64,000 nucleotides of DNA, taken from positions 75,890,575 to 75,954,574 of the forward strand of contig NC_063166.1 of the NCBI RefSeq assembly GCF_023159225.1. The letters run 5' to 3'. This document shows positions 1 to 11,227 of this stretch, piece by piece (within the stretch, counting starts at the first letter, position 1; every line of letters starts with the position of its first letter). Made by a program: the position numbers and the translations under genes. The notes beneath the pieces are model-generated. The model saw nothing but the letters and a program-made list of their open reading frames with translations. It was not told the origin of the DNA and made no database searches. The stretch comes from Perognathus longimembris pacificus (taxonomy: Eukaryota > Chordata > Mammalia > Rodentia > Heteromyidae).

Positions 1-1561
1 AATCCCTAGTCTCAAACCTCATGCCCACCAAAAAAGGAAAAAAGAAAAGAAAAAAGAAGAGAAAAAACTTGGGTTTTATTCTTTGCACTATCATAAAGAG
101 ACTGAAAATCAGACTATTGTTTTAAATAAACTACTCTGATTTTTGGGTCAACAGTGAGTTTCAAGAAGTGCTATAAACTGTAGCTGGCCTATAAAAGATG
201 CTCCATAGCTGCTTGTTATCACTAGTTCTGGTGGTGCATGCCTGTAATTCCAGAACTCAGGAGGCTGAGGCAGAAAGGGATCTCAAGTTCTAGGCCAGCC
301 TGGGACACACTGAGGTCTTGCCTAAATACATATATGTTTAGGTAAGACATACATATATATATATTTAATTAGTTAGTGAAGGAAGGACAAAGGAGCTTGG
401 ACAGAGCAGCGTAGTAAATTTGGCCACCTGTTTGGAGGAGGAGTCCATGGGACCTGCTGGTGGATTTGAAGTAGAAGTTACAGGAAGAGGAAGTCAAGGG
501 GACTCTTTGTGCTTTGAGTGGCAGAAGGGATAGTGGAGAACTTCGCTGAGATGAGGAAGTCTGGAGCAAGCCTTGAGGCTGGGTCTGGACCATGGCCAGG
601 GCCACTCAAGAGATCCATTCTGAGTTGCTCACGAGAAGCTGAGATATGAAGGAGACAGTTGAACATACAAGTCTGATGCCTGAGCTCGGGAGGAAAGGCA
701 GCCTGTGGCTTTACCGCATATTTTCAGGAAGGCAGGGCATTAAATGAGAGAGAGAAAGAGATGGGGGTGGGGGAGAGAAAGGGGCATGGGCAGGGCAGGA
801 AGAGCCTGCTGATGGCAACATGGAGGCTCTGTGTGCCCAGTGGAGAGCAGAACCAGAGGATTATGGGAATGGAAACAGTGAACAAGTCAGACAGTGAGGG
901 AGTGAAGGTGGGCAGCCTTTGAGAACATTTCACTACAAGGAAGTCGAGGATGTTTCAAGGAGTGATTATGGCAATAGACAACAGCTTGGATGAACGAACT
1001 GAAAAACAGAAGTGGGATGATAGGACATGAACAGAGCCCTTGGTTAGACTGAAGACGGTCTGCAGTCATGTTGCTGGGTGGAGTGAGCTGGAAGGCTGGG
1101 AGGTCACATCCATGTGAGGATGCTTGAATGTGGTGGTGGTGATGGTGTGGTCTCCAGTAAGAGTATTCAACCTCAGCACTGCTGCTATTTGGTTATTCCT
1201 TTGTTTGTTTTGTTTTGGTTTTTCTTGGTCCGTGACCAGGACTCAAACTCAGTACTTGATGCTTTTGTTCATTGGCTAGCGCTCTACCAATTGAGCCATG
1301 CCTCCAACCCCAACACTGCTGATAGGTGGGGCTGAGTGGTTCTTAGTGTGGGGCTGTCCTGGGCCTTATTTAACTGCTTCTTCTGGTCTCTGACCATGAG
1401 ATGTAGCAATGTCAGCCCCAAATGGCTTCAGATATTGTCAAAATGCCCCCATTGGGAACAGATTCCTCCCCCACTGAGAACCCTGTGGTGGGGCAGTTCA
1501 TCTTCCACTCACCTGGAGTCTGTGAACAAATGAGATTGTTCTGGATTGGTTGTTCCTGGAA

Positions 1562-1680
1562 TCACAGTCAGGAGCTGTGGTCTATGGCCAGGTAGACTTA
1601 GGTAAGATTATCTTTCTGGAGGCTTTCATCTCACCTGTGGAATGAGGTACTAGGATAGTTGTGAGGATAAAACATGAAAT
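1562..1680 (-). repeat. MIR-like fragment
   Basis: Reads TCTCACCTGTGGAATGAGGTAC...GTTGTGAGGATAAAACATGA on the + strand, the reverse-orientation MIR core. Confidence 0.45.
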
Positions 1681-1681
1681 A

Positions 1682-1894
1682 GGGCTGGGGATATAGCCTA
1701 GTGGCAAGAGCACTTGCCTCCTATACATGAAGCCCTGGGTTCCATTCCCCAGCACCACATATATAGAAAATGGCCAGAAGTGGGACTGTGGCTCAAGTGG
1801 CAGAGTGCTAGCCTTGGGCAAAAAGAAGCCAGGGACAGTGCTCAGGCCCTGAGTCCAAGCCCCAGGACTGGCCCTAAATAAATAAATAAATAAA
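1682..1894 (+). repeat. IDL-Geo SINE
   Basis: A full dimer: ID-like left monomer (GGGCTGGGGATATAGCC, B-box region GGGTTCCATTCC), right Geo monomer ending CAGGACTGGCC, and a (TAAA)n tail. Confidence 0.85.
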
Positions 1895-2178
1895 ACAGTA
1901 TGAAGGACTTTGGTGTCAGAGAGCTCTGAGAGAAATTGACTACATCCATTCTATGACTCTGCAACTCACCATACATCATCTCAGAGCTTCTGAGATTGCT
2001 TCAAATCACTTTCATTCTCTTGGCCCTGTGGGGCCTCTGCATCCCTCTGGGCAATCTATGGGTAAGGAGTGGTGGGCTCTAGTTTACTAACCCAGGATCG
2101 GTCCCTTACAGGCACTGCCAGTGTTACATGGACATTGCCCCAGACTCTCCATCCTGACTTCTCCCTCTCTACCTGCAG

Positions 2179-2331
2179 GATCCTCCAGTGATGCACCCCA
2201 TGCCCACCACCCCCTGCATCCTCATCTGATGCAGGAACATATGGGCACCAACGTCATTGTGGCCAACACAATGCCCACTCACCTCAGCAACGGACAGATG
2301 TGTGAGTGGCCCCGACCCAGGGGGCAGGCAG
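2179..2331 (+). CDS. HNF4A: HNF4A penultimate coding exon with two alternative 5' splice donors
   Basis: The acceptor is a pyrimidine run ending CTGCAG at 2178. Donor 1 follows T2301 (GTGAGT) and joins to the last exon as ATG-T|CC-ACG, giving M-S-T-P. Donor 2 follows G2331 (GTGGGC), 30 bases later, and joins as GCA-G|CC-ACG. It inserts [10 protein letters not shown] and changes S to A. These correspond to the known HNF4A alpha-1 and alpha-2 forms. Donor 1 is the better match to consensus. Both donors keep frame, so both products are full length. Confidence 0.95.
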
Positions 2332-4301
2332 GTGGGCACCATGGGCTCTGCTCTGTGAGGGGTGAGGAGGGTCCCTAAAAAAGGAGGCAGGAGCTGGGTG
2401 CTGGTGGCTCACACCTGTAATCCTAGCTTCTTGGGAGGCTGAGACCTGAAGATTGGTTCAAAGCCAGCCTGGGAAGGAAAGTCTGAGAGACTCTTACCTC
2501 CAATTAACCAACAGAAAATTGGAAGTGGAGCTGTGGCTCAAAGTGGTAGAGCACGAGCTTTGAACAAAAAGCTCAGGAACAGAGCCCAAGCCCTGAGCTT
2601 AAGCCCCACAACCAACAAAAGAAAGAAAAGAAGGAAGGAAGGAAGGAAGGAAGGAAGGAAGGAAGGAAGGAAGGAAGGAAGGAAGGAAGGAAGGAGATTG
2701 AATCTACAAGATAGTAGCAGGAAACAACTCTGTGTTCTAAGGCAGGAACTAAGGGGTGAGATTGTCTATTTGCTAAAGCTATTTATTTAGGGAGGCTGTT
2801 TATACAATGAGATGATTGACAACCTCTACCAAATGAAGCTGTCCTTGAGATGAGGCAAGCCATTGGATAAAATGACCATTGGGTAAGAATTCTGTCAGAT
2901 GACATTGACCATTAGGTAAAAGTTTCCATTGAAGTAAAGCTGCCCAACTTTAGAAAGTTAGTCATTACACAATTAGAGAGAACTGAGCATTGTGGCACAT
3001 GCCAGTAATCCTAGCACTCAAGAGGCTGAGACAATAGGCCCATGAGTTTGAGGCAGCCTAACCTACATACCTGCAGGCCAACTTAGGCTGTATAGCAAGA
3101 ACTCAAGAAACCAAAGGCTGGGATATAACTCAGTAGTATAGCACTTTCCTGCCATGTGCAAGGTCCTAGTTTCAATCCTCAGCGCCACAAAATAAAAATC
3201 GAAGTAGTTCACACCCATAATCCTAGCTAGTCATGGGGCTAAGATCTGTAGCTCTTGAATTCAGCCTAGGAAGAAAACTCCTTGAGACTGTTATCTCCAA
3301 TGAAGTAATAAAAAAGGTGGAAGTGAAGTTGTAGGTCATGTTGTAGAGCATAATCCTTGAGCAAAATAGCTGAGGGAGAGCTTAAGGCTCTGAGTTCAAC
3401 TCCCAGTAAAGGCACACACACAAGTTTCCCATTGAATAAAGTTAACCAGTGAGGTGAAAGTTGCTCTCCCAGCACAAGATGGAAGTAGGGCCAATTGGTT
3501 TCTTTTCCTCAACTCCTAACTATCAAAGAAATGGCATTTTCTGACCCAGTTAGCCCTAGGTCTCAACCATTGTTCCTTCTCCCATAGATACATCTCATTG
3601 ATCCTGGGGACAGTGAGACCTAGGCCCTGGCTTGGGAGGAGAAGCTCAGGTCTTCATATCAGATGATAAGACATTGAGTGGGAGAAACATCCAGACTTCC
3701 CAGAACTTAGATTTCATGATTTGAGACTCCTCGATGGGTTTGACTCATGAGAGACATTAAAAATGATCAAAGTTGGGAGCTGGTGGCTCATGCCTGTAAT
3801 CCTAGCTACTCAGGAGGCTGAGATCTGAGAAATGTGGTTTGCAGCCAGCAGGGGCAGACATATTTATGAGATTAATTACCAGCAAAAGAGCTGGAAGTGG
3901 ATGTCTGGTTCAAGTGGCAGAGCACCACCTTGAGCTTGAAAAAGCCAAACGAGAATGGGAGGTCCTGAGTTCAAACCCCAGTACTGGCACATACTCACGC
4001 ATGCCCTCCCATGCAGAATTATCTAGATTAATTATCTCGTTTTATAGAAGAGCAAATTAAGCCAGGGAGAGGAAAGGACTTTCTCAGGACACTTCTTCAC
4101 GGACTCCCACAGAGGCAGGGATTCTGAGCAGCTTCTTTCTGCTTCTTTGTCCCTTCAGCCACGCCGGAGACTCCACAGCCCTCCCCACCAGGTGGCTCAG
4201 GGTCTGAGCCCTACAAGCTCCAGCCAGGAGTCGTCACCACCATCATCAAGCCTCCCTCTGCCATCCCCCAGCCAACCATCACCAAACAAGAAGTCATCTA
4301 G
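2179..4301 (+). CDS. HNF4A: HNF4A, 3' end of the coding region (last two coding exons)
   Basis: Hepatocyte nuclear factor 4 alpha is a zinc-finger nuclear receptor that binds DNA as a homodimer and drives liver, kidney, gut and beta-cell gene programmes. Only the C-terminal F domain is in the window; the DNA-binding and ligand-binding domains lie to the left. The exon at 2179-2301 (or 2331) reads [18 protein letters not shown] and continues to LSNGQM. The last exon reads [20 protein letters not shown] and ends in TKQEVI-stop. Both match the known HNF4A F domain closely. The F domain modulates coactivator access and is the part that differs between splice forms. Acceptors, donors and phase all agree (phase 2 into the first exon, T|CC across the intron). 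I recognise this gene with high confidence. The first 2178 bases are the intron upstream of this exon. Confidence 0.97.
2392..2630 (+). repeat. 7SL-like/Geo SINE
   Basis: The left monomer is B1/Alu-like (GGTGGCTCACACCTGTAATC, GGAGGCTGAG), joined through CTCCAATTAACCA to a Geo monomer. Its tail runs into the (GGAA)n tract. Confidence 0.75.
2631..2695 (+). repeat. (GGAA)n microsatellite
   Basis: About 16 units of GGAA grow directly out of the GAAA tail of the preceding SINE, inside an HNF4A intron. Confidence 0.95.
2983..3418 (+). repeat. B1-like + ID-like pair followed by a degenerate 7SL/Geo SINE
   Basis: 2983-3110 is B1-like (GTGGCACATGCCAGTAATCC). 3116-3193 is an ID-like monomer (GGCTGGGATATAACTCAGTA). 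3200-3418 is a diverged 7SL/Geo copy ending in a short CA run. Confidence 0.6.
3773..3990 (+). repeat. 7SL-like/Geo SINE
   Basis: GAGCTGGTGGCTCATGCCTG ... CCCAGTACTGGCAC; the middle is rearranged. Confidence 0.7.
4010..4085 (+). repeat. MIR-like fragment
   Basis: ATTATCTCGTTTTATAGAAG...AAGGACTTTCTCAGGACAC resembles the MIR core, 75 bases before the last HNF4A exon. Confidence 0.4.
4159..4301 (+). CDS. HNF4A: HNF4A last coding exon
   Basis: The acceptor TTCAG ends at 4158. CC4159-4160 completes the split codon; 46 sense codons follow and the TAG stop is at 4299-4301. The proline/serine/threonine-rich F-domain tail ends KQEVI, as in other mammals. Small substitutions relative to the human protein as I recall it (for example [12 protein letters not shown]) are conservative. 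Confidence 0.95.
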
Positions 4302-6000
4302 CAAGTTGCTGGGGGTCAGGGGTTCGTCCCAGCCCTCCCAGAAAGCACCTGGGGATCATAACCTGGTCACCACAAAGGAACGTGTGGCAGCAAGGCCAGC
4401 CCCAGAGCAGCAATGGAAAGGGTGCCAGGCCCAAGAACCTGGGCTGAGGGCCACATCCTCTGCCCCCCGACCCCTGGCCTTGTGTCCTGGATGACACTTG
4501 GGGGACGCCCCAACTGGGAAGTCCTCACTGCCTTGGACCACATCTGTCATTTGGAAGTCACTGCCTTCACCTCCATATTTACCCCCCCTTCTCCCATCTT
4601 CTTCACTCTGAAAGGATGATTGCCTGAAGATATGGGACCTTGTCTAAACACAGCTCCCAGCTTTCCCAGTTGGTGCTAGCCATGGGGTCCAAGCACAAGA
4701 AGAGCCCCTGAGACTGGGTCAACCAGTGGCTCCCCAGATGTCCCCTCTCAAATGTCCCCTCCCTCCACTGTCACTTTCCTCAGCCACCCTGACTCCTCCA
4801 AAGCCACCTGCCTGAAAGACAAGGAAGACAGCCACCATTCTCATGGTCATTCTAGATGACTTTGATAAACTCTGACTGAAGCAGAGGGTGCGGGGTCCCC
4901 ATTCCTCTCTTCTGAGCCCACTGCATTTCCCTTCCTCAGGCCCGGGGGGTGCATCCTCAGCGTAGTGGTCCCCAAGAGAGCAACTCAAGGCTGATGACTG
5001 CCATAGAAATCTGGAGAGAGGACAGGAACCGCCAGGGAGAACATCTAGAGAGAAGCAGGTTGTGACTTTGAGGCAGGGTTGGGAGCATGGCTGGCAGAGT
5101 AGGTGAGACAGGACACTGGGAAGGAGAGAGCCTGGACCAAGGTGGCAAGAATAGCGGGGAAGAGCTGGGGAGGGAACTGAAGAATGCTGGGTGGGCAGAA
5201 GATGAAATCAGCATCCTACAGAGATGGGGAGGTTGGGAGACATCAAAGAGGTCAGCTGAAGGTCAGGGGCTGTGGTGATGCTGCAGAGAGTACCAGAGCC
5301 TGGGGAGGGATGAGTTAGAGGCTCCCCAGGTAGAGTAATGGCAAGGAGGAAGCACACCCCCCCCCCACAAGCCCTGTCTCAAACTCTCCCTCACTCCCAG
5401 GTGCTGTCCAAAGGCATCATCTCCTGGACTCCTCCCTATTACCTAGAGATTGTTACAGAAGATGAAATTGAGTTCTAAGAGTTTAGTGATCTTTTATCTG
5501 AAACACACACAGCTCGTCAGTGCCATGTCCAGTCGGGACTCAGTTCTCCCTGGATCAGAGTAGGTCTCCCTCCTCTGAAAGGACTCTCCGGTTCCCACTG
5601 TGATGACATCAAAACACTTCTGGATCCTTCACCGGCCACAAACCTAAAAGGTTTCTTCTTTCTAGAGGTCTTGCCCACTGCCAGGACTGAAGTTCCCTGA
5701 AGCTCCAGAATCCTGCTTGCTGATAAATATGAAGGAGGATTGATGAGTCCTGACCCCCTTTTCTCTCTTCACTCTCCAGGTCTGGGGGAAGGGCAGCGGG
5801 GACTTGGTTCCTGAGAGGCAGACAAATGGGGCTTGGCAGTCCAGCGATGGGACAGTTTGGGTGAGGGGCAGAGGGGCTATTTAAAAGCCTGGGATTATCA
5901 TTCACAGACCATTCTTGAAATACTAGAGCAGCCAGTGCCTCATCCCTGCAGAATCTCTATGTCTTTGGGAAAATTCTAGAAAGTGCCACTTGGCAGTGGG

Positions 6001-6006
6001 AATAAA
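6001..6006 (+). terminator. HNF4A: Proximal polyadenylation signal AATAAA of HNF4A
   Basis: This is a canonical hexamer about 1.7 kb after the stop, which fits the shorter known HNF4A transcript length. Its use is inferred. Confidence 0.5.
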
Positions 6007-6637
6007 GGGCTATGTCCTGGGGCTGGAGGTGTGATTAGGACACTGGACAGTCAGGCTGACAACTTCCTTTCACCCAAGGTTGATCCTTCAGAGTGGATGG
6101 GGAAAGCGCCCAGAAAATTCCATCTACTAACTGTAGTTCCTCTTTTCAAAAGACACAGAGAAAGAAGTAGAGGGCAATTGTTTTAGTGACATCTACACTT
6201 GCACACACACACACACACGCACGCGTGTGTGTGATGTGAATAGGGAAGGATGGGCCTTCCCTACTCCAGAAAGCCAGGTTCTGCTTCCATGTTCAGAGGC
6301 AGCCCCTCAAGCCCTCCTCAACCACCCTCACTCCGGTGCCCCCCAGAAATTCCATCCCCTCGGCTCAGCCTAGACTATGTGCATGAGGCAGGAAAGCTGG
6401 CTCATTCTGGTCTTTGTGGTCATCCTCACTCTTTGCCCCTGGACCCCAGTGTTGCAGAGCCTTCCACCCTGGGAACAAAGTGGAGATCATTTCCCATGGA
6501 ATGAGCTGGAGCCACGGTGTCCTTTAACGAGAACAGTTTTCTGGAGTTAGAGGGTCCGTACTCTGTCCCTGCCCATCCTTTTCTGAAGGAGACATCCATT
6601 CCACTTGAAGAACCTTATTGCAATGCAGGAAACACAC

Positions 6638-6643
6638 AATAAA
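6638..6643 (+). terminator. HNF4A: Possible internal polyadenylation signal AATAAA of HNF4A
   Basis: A canonical hexamer in an A-rich context (ACACACAATAAACAAAC) about 2.3 kb after the stop. It could be unused. Confidence 0.3.
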
Positions 6644-7186
6644 CAAACATTTACGTTTCTGATTCTAAGCTGAGGATATGACATTGGATTTTTTTCCCCC
6701 TACCTGAGTGTGGTCCTAAGATGTCCATTCCAAAGGACCGAAGAAGGACTGGTAGAGAGCAGGTGTGTGCACCAGTGCCTCCACCAAGACTCCTCCTTTC
6801 TTCGAGAAGTTTTCTGAAGCTTCCAGAATCCATAAGACTCTCCTGAAAGGAGACATGGGACTGGGGGTGGGGTGGGAAGAAGGAGAGAATTGGAAATTAA
6901 TGTGTGTCTGTTTCTTGTGGTGACTTAAGCCAATGGCCTTTGCCAGATTTTTCTGTGGTCTGCCCCAGTTAAAATGAATTGTGAAATGTTCATCAAGCCA
7001 TTCCGGAAGCGGGCCGGGTCTCGTCACCCTGCTCTGCACCTTTCTGTGGTGGTGTGGATGTCATTAGGTCTTGTGTGGACCCTCTGAGGACCCCATCACT
7101 GTCCCCCAATGAGGCACAGAAGCAAAACAGAGAAACCCCAAACCATTTCTTACTCTTGTGTGTTTTGGCAAACATTTATAAAACAA

Positions 7187-7192
7187 AATAAA
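7187..7192 (+). terminator. HNF4A: Distal polyadenylation signal AATAAA of HNF4A
   Basis: A canonical hexamer about 2.9 kb after the stop, followed by a T/G-rich stretch (TATGTTTTCTAAG). The first SINE downstream of the gene starts only about 70 bases later, so this is the most likely end of the long 3' UTR. Confidence 0.55.
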
Positions 7193-7264
7193 TGGCGCCT
7201 ATGTTTTCTAAGCCTTCGCATGGATTTTTCTCTTCAGGTGTTAGGAATAAAGATGGTCTTAGAG

Positions 7265-7468
7265 GGCTAGGAATATGGCCTAGTGGTAGAGTGTGTGCCT
7301 TGTATACATGAAGCCCTGGGTTCGATTCCCCAGCACCACATATATAGAAAAAGCCAGAAGTGGCGCTGTGGCTCAAGTGGTAGAGTGCTAGCCTTGAGCA
7401 AAAAGAAGCCAGAGACAGTGTGCTCAGGCCCTGAGTTCAAGCCCCAAGACTGGCCAAAAAAAATGGTC
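7265..7468 (+). repeat. IDL-Geo SINE just downstream of HNF4A
   Basis: A full dimer flanked by target-site duplications of about 13 bases (ATGGTCTTAGAG type) before 7265 and after 7460. It lies about 70 bases past the distal HNF4A poly(A) signal. Confidence 0.85.
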
Positions 7469-7534
7469 TTAGAGGTGTTTGCAGCATACAAAATGCTTTT
7501 ATATCTGTTATTATTTTGTAGTCTTTGCATCAAG

Positions 7535-7640
7535 TGATGAGCAGGTTAGACCTCGAGACTCCCTCTCACTGTGCAGGCGAGGAAACTGAGGCTGGGGAAG
7601 TGTTTCTTCCTTGACAGAGGTGGAAATACAGTCTTGCTCT
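7535..7640 (+). repeat. MIR-like fragment
   Basis: CAGGCGAGGAAACTGAGGCT followed by a CTTGACAGAGGTGGAA-like core. Confidence 0.5.
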
Positions 7641-7944
7641 CCTGACTCCAGGAACTCTATATATGGTCAGGAAAAGTTAACCCTCCAAGAGAGGGGAAGG
7701 ATGGTGGCAAGATCTGGAAGGACGGCGAGGGGATCTGTGGGTCAGTCACCTGCCATGAAGGTCTAAGATGGAGGCCTTGTTTCCATCACTTCAGCCTGTC
7801 AGTCATATGAAATGCAGACATGGGGAAATTTCATAATAGCAAGTGTTTTGAACTAAAAAGAATAAGAGGAATTTTTAAAAATTTAAAAACAATAAAATTT
7901 TTTAAAGAATAAAAATTTTACAAAAATTGTGGCTGTTTGTTGGT

Positions 7945-8176
7945 GGGGTTGTGGGGCTTAAATTTGGGGCCTGGGTGCTGTCCCTGAGCTCTTTTTGCTC
8001 AAAGTGCTATAGTACTCTACCACTTTGAGTCACAACACCACTTCTGGTTTTCTGATGGTTAATTGGAAATAAGAGTCTCATGGACTTTCTTGCTTGGGCT
8101 GGCTCCAAACCACAATCCTCAGATCTCAGCTTCTTGAGTAGCTAGGATTACAGGTGGGAGCCACCAGAGCCCGGCT
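7945..8176 (-). repeat. 7SL-like/Geo SINE
   Basis: Reverse copy: GGCCTGGGTGCTGTCCCTGA at the Geo end, AGCTAGGATTACAGG and GAGCCACC at the 7SL end. Confidence 0.75.
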
Positions 8177-8466
8177 AATCCTAGCTATTCTGGAGGCAGA
8201 CATTGGGAGGATCTTGGTCTGAGCCTCGCTCAGGCAAAAAGTTCATAAGACTCCATCCCAACCAATAAAACTTGGGCACAATTGTGCACACCTGTGATCC
8301 CACCGACTTGGGAAGCATAAATAAGAGGATCACAGTCCAGGTTGGCCAAGGGATAAGCCTTAAGATCGTATTTTAACACAAGTAAAAGAAAAGTAGCTGG
8401 TGAAATGATTCAAGTAGTAAAGCATCTACCTGGCAAGCACAGGCCCCTGGCCAAACTCCAGTATAA
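8177..8466 (+). repeat. Two old B1/ID-like SINE pieces
   Basis: Two successive B1-like segments (TAATCCTAGCTATTCTGGAG; GCACACCTGTGATCCCACCG), the second continuing into an ID-like monomer whose end opens the (AC)n tract. Confidence 0.5.
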
Positions 8467-8468
8467 TA

Positions 8469-8469
<1 letters not shown>

Positions 8470-8526
<57 letters not shown>
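8470..8526 (+). repeat. (AC)n microsatellite
   Basis: About 28 uninterrupted AC units, starting at a SINE 3' end. Confidence 0.97.
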
Positions 8527-8529
<3 letters not shown>

Positions 8530-9244
8530 GTTCCATAAGTTTTCTAAACTATTGCATGGGTGTTAGAATTAAGGATGGACTTCCAGATCTTTACAGCATG
8601 CAAAATGCTTTCAGATGTAACTGTTAGGCTACAGTCACAGAAAAGGTTGAATGAAGCCTTGCCCAGGCTGCTTTCTGGTGAGACGCTAACGCTTCAACCC
8701 TCTGGCCTCCCATTAACTGCCCGCTTGGTTCCTGGGCCACTCCTGTCTCTTTGTGACTTTTCCCATCCACCCTTAGCACCAGGAAATGGTTTCATTAATG
8801 CCATCCCTGCCTCCGCCAGCCTGGCAGTGGGGGTGGGGAGTGGAGGAGGCTATTTCAGTCCTAAATTATGCTTAATAAATCCATATCAAAACCATAAACT
8901 CTGAGCTGCCATAAATTCCCCTGACCTTGGCTCTTCCACCTCACCAACCCTTTGCCCCAGTTAAATCTTCAGTCTCAGCTTCTGTGCTGGGGCCTTACAT
9001 TTGGTTTCTATTTCACTTGCCACACAACATCCACGAGGCAACAGACAGCCTCACGCCCATCGTACAGACGATAAGAGTGAGATGCCGGAGGGACAGACGC
9101 TCATCGGAAAACCACACACCCAGTGAGACACCTGACCAGGACTCGACACTCACGTATGCTATCATCCCACATGAGCAGGGAATGGATGCTTCTGGAAAGG
9201 CTCGTTCCTGCAGTTCCTCCTCCAAGGCTCAAAGATCCCTGAGC
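8527..9244. other. Unique intergenic sequence
   Basis: No repeat family recognised. 8840-8930 is AT-rich and regular (TTATGCTTAATAAATCC, CCATAAACTC, GCCATAAATTCC), a reasonable place to look for a conserved non-coding element. ORFs here lack any recognisable product. Confidence 0.5.
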
Positions 9245-9486
9245 AGCTGGGTGCTGCTGGCTCACACCTGTAATGCTAGCTACTCCAGAGGCTGAGGTCT
9301 GAGGATCGTGGTTCAAAGTCAGCTAGGGTAAAAAATTTTTTTAGAAAGTCCATGAGTCTCTTAACTCCAAGTAACTACTCCAAAGCCAGAAGTGAAGGTG
9401 TGGCTCATATGACGGAGCACTAGCCTTGAATAAAAAAGCTCAGGGACAATACCCCCGCTCTGAATTCAATCTCCAGTACCAGCACC

Positions 9487-9488
<2 letters not shown>
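9245..9488 (+). repeat. 7SL-like/Geo SINE
   Basis: GGGTGCTGCTGGCTCACACC ... TCCAGTACCAGCACCAG; opens directly into the (AGAC)n tract. Confidence 0.75.
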
Positions 9489-9519
<31 letters not shown>

Positions 9520-9520
9520 G
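9489..9520 (+). repeat. (AGAC)n microsatellite
   Basis: About eight AGAC units at a SINE 3' end. Confidence 0.9.
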
Positions 9521-10488
9521 ATGCCCACACAGGCTTCTAGAAACTCATCTCCTCATCCCCAATGGAGCCCCCATGCTCAGAGTTGGGACTGGAAGCGGAA
9601 GGGACCCTGGGTGACAAGTGCTTGAAGAGTCAGGTAGCAAGAATGACATGGCCTCCCAAATTGGTGAGGTCACCTAACTTCTTCATTTGTCCTAGCCAGA
9701 TCACCTTTGGTGGACACTTCTCAAATTGGTGTGTCACATGTGTAAATCCTAAGTGGTGATCTAAGACAGCAGACTCCCAACATCCCATGTGGCTGTTTGA
9801 TGATGGTGGAGCCAAGAGCTGAATCATGGGGTGTGAAGGCCATTGTTTATGGCGTGCTTCCTCTTTGCCAAGCATAGCTGGACAATGTCATCCCCACCAG
9901 GGCCCTCAGGGGCAGTCACTCTTCTTGTTATTCTTTCATATATATGAGGAAACAAGTTCAGAAGGAGGAAGAAACTTGCTCAAGGTCCTAGCTGATAGGA
10001 CAGCTGAGCAGACATCTGATGCCCCACTCCAGAGGCGGCCATGAGGGGACGGAGGAGGAGGTGGGTGACTCAGACACTGTGCAGCGGGCACCATAGCAAA
10101 AGCACGGCCAAAGGTCAACGGGCAGGGCCCCAGGACGAGGTGCCCAGGGTTCAGGAAGAAGTAACATCATGAGACACCTCCCTCTTTCAGGGCTCACATA
10201 AAGAGAAACAGAAGGGCGGATGGAAATCAAGAGTGGGAGAGACAGTTGGTGAAGCAGAAGGAAGGGAGAACTTGCTGCATCTGCATCTGGTGTGCCCCTT
10301 GGAGGGAAAGGACTCAGAGGACATAATGAGGCAGAGACAAAGCAGCAGAGCACTGGAGGAAGAGCAGAGAAGCAGCAGGGGCCTGCAGCTTGGAGGGGGG
10401 CCTGAGGCCAGCATGTGGCCAGTGCCCATGTCACCAGGACCTTCTCCATGCCCAAGGACCAATGCACTTTCCATTCCTTTGCTTTCTT
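9521..10488. other. Mostly unique intergenic sequence with a MIR-like core
   Basis: 9835-10020 resembles MIR in + orientation (ATATATGAGGAAACAAGTTC then CTTGCTCAAGGTCCTAGCTG). The rest is unassigned; the long - strand ORF at 9988-10467 has no recognisable domain. Confidence 0.4.
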
Positions 10489-10590
10489 TTGGTGGTAGTA
10501 CTAGGATTTGAACTCAAGGCTCTACCCTTGCTACACCATACAGCTGAGCCATGCCTCCGGCGTCTCCATTTCTTTCCATGTCTTTAGCAT

Positions 10591-10642
<52 letters not shown>

Positions 10643-10857
10643 TCAGTGTGAATTCAGGACCTGGGTGTTGTCCTTTACTTTTTTTTTCTCACTCAAAGCT
10701 GGCACTCTACCATTTGAGCCACAGGTTCACCTCTAGCTTTTTGCTGGTTAATTGGGAATGAATTTCTTTCTTGCTTAGGCTGGCTTTGAACTTCAGTCTT
10801 CAGATCTCAGCCTCTTCAGTAGCTAGGATTACAAATGTGAGCTGCTGGCACCTGGCA
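10489..10857 (-). repeat. Old ID-like monomer, (GT)n tract and 7SL-like/Geo SINE
   Basis: 10489-10563 is a reverse ID-like monomer. 10592-10639 is (GT)n. 10648-10857 is a reverse 7SL/Geo copy, so the (GT)n sits at the SINE 3' end. Confidence 0.65.
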
Positions 10858-10951
10858 GCATTCTCTTTAAACTTGAAGTGACTGGCAGAACTAGAAAAGA
10901 AATGTCACTTGCCATAAATAAGAGGTAATTGCAAACTTAAAAGAAAACATT

Positions 10952-11160
10952 GGGGCTGGGAATGTGGCCTAGTGGTAAAGTGCTCGCCTCGTATACATGA
11001 AGCCCTGGGTTTGATTCCTCAGCACCACATATATAGAAAAATCTGGAAGTGGCGCTGTGGCTTAAGTAGTAGAGTGCTAGCCTTGAGCAAAAAGAAGCCA
11101 GGGACAGTGCTCAGGCCCTGAGTTCAAGCCCCAGGACTGGCAAAAGACAAAATAAAACAA
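10952..11160 (+). repeat. IDL-Geo SINE
   Basis: A full dimer with an A-rich tail (AAAAGACAAAATAAAAC). Confidence 0.85.
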
Positions 11161-11227
11161 AAAATCCAATCCCAGGGCCATGCCTCTGGAATTCCTCCCT
11201 TTTATCTTTTGTTAAAAAGGAAAACGA

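Larger units (their letters stand above)
1..2178 (+). other. HNF4A: HNF4A intron (upstream of the penultimate coding exon)
   Basis: Holds a B1-like monomer (about 228-330), unique sequence at about 360-1180, an old ID/Geo-like monomer in reverse (about 1218-1310), a MIR-like piece and an IDL-Geo copy. The preceding HNF4A exon was searched for and is not in the window. Confidence 0.8.
2332..4158 (+). other. HNF4A: Last HNF4A intron
   Basis: About 1.8 kb with three SINEs of the 7SL/Geo type, a B1+ID pair, a (GGAA)n tract and a MIR-like piece close to the acceptor. No coding signal was seen. Confidence 0.8.
4302..7210 (+). other. HNF4A: HNF4A 3' UTR (inferred extent)
   Basis: From the stop codon to about 7.2 kb there is no lineage SINE, although SINEs occur about once per kilobase elsewhere. 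This fits a transcribed, constrained UTR. It holds short (CA)/(GT) tracts at about 6203-6234 and three AATAAA signals. The extent is inferred from signals and repeat absence. Many ORFs here are out of frame and lack any recognisable product. Confidence 0.7.

Noticed and set aside
9988..10511. Overlapping ORFs of 92-159 codons
   Set aside because: No start context, domain, splice partner or similarity I recognise; both strands are open over the same bases.
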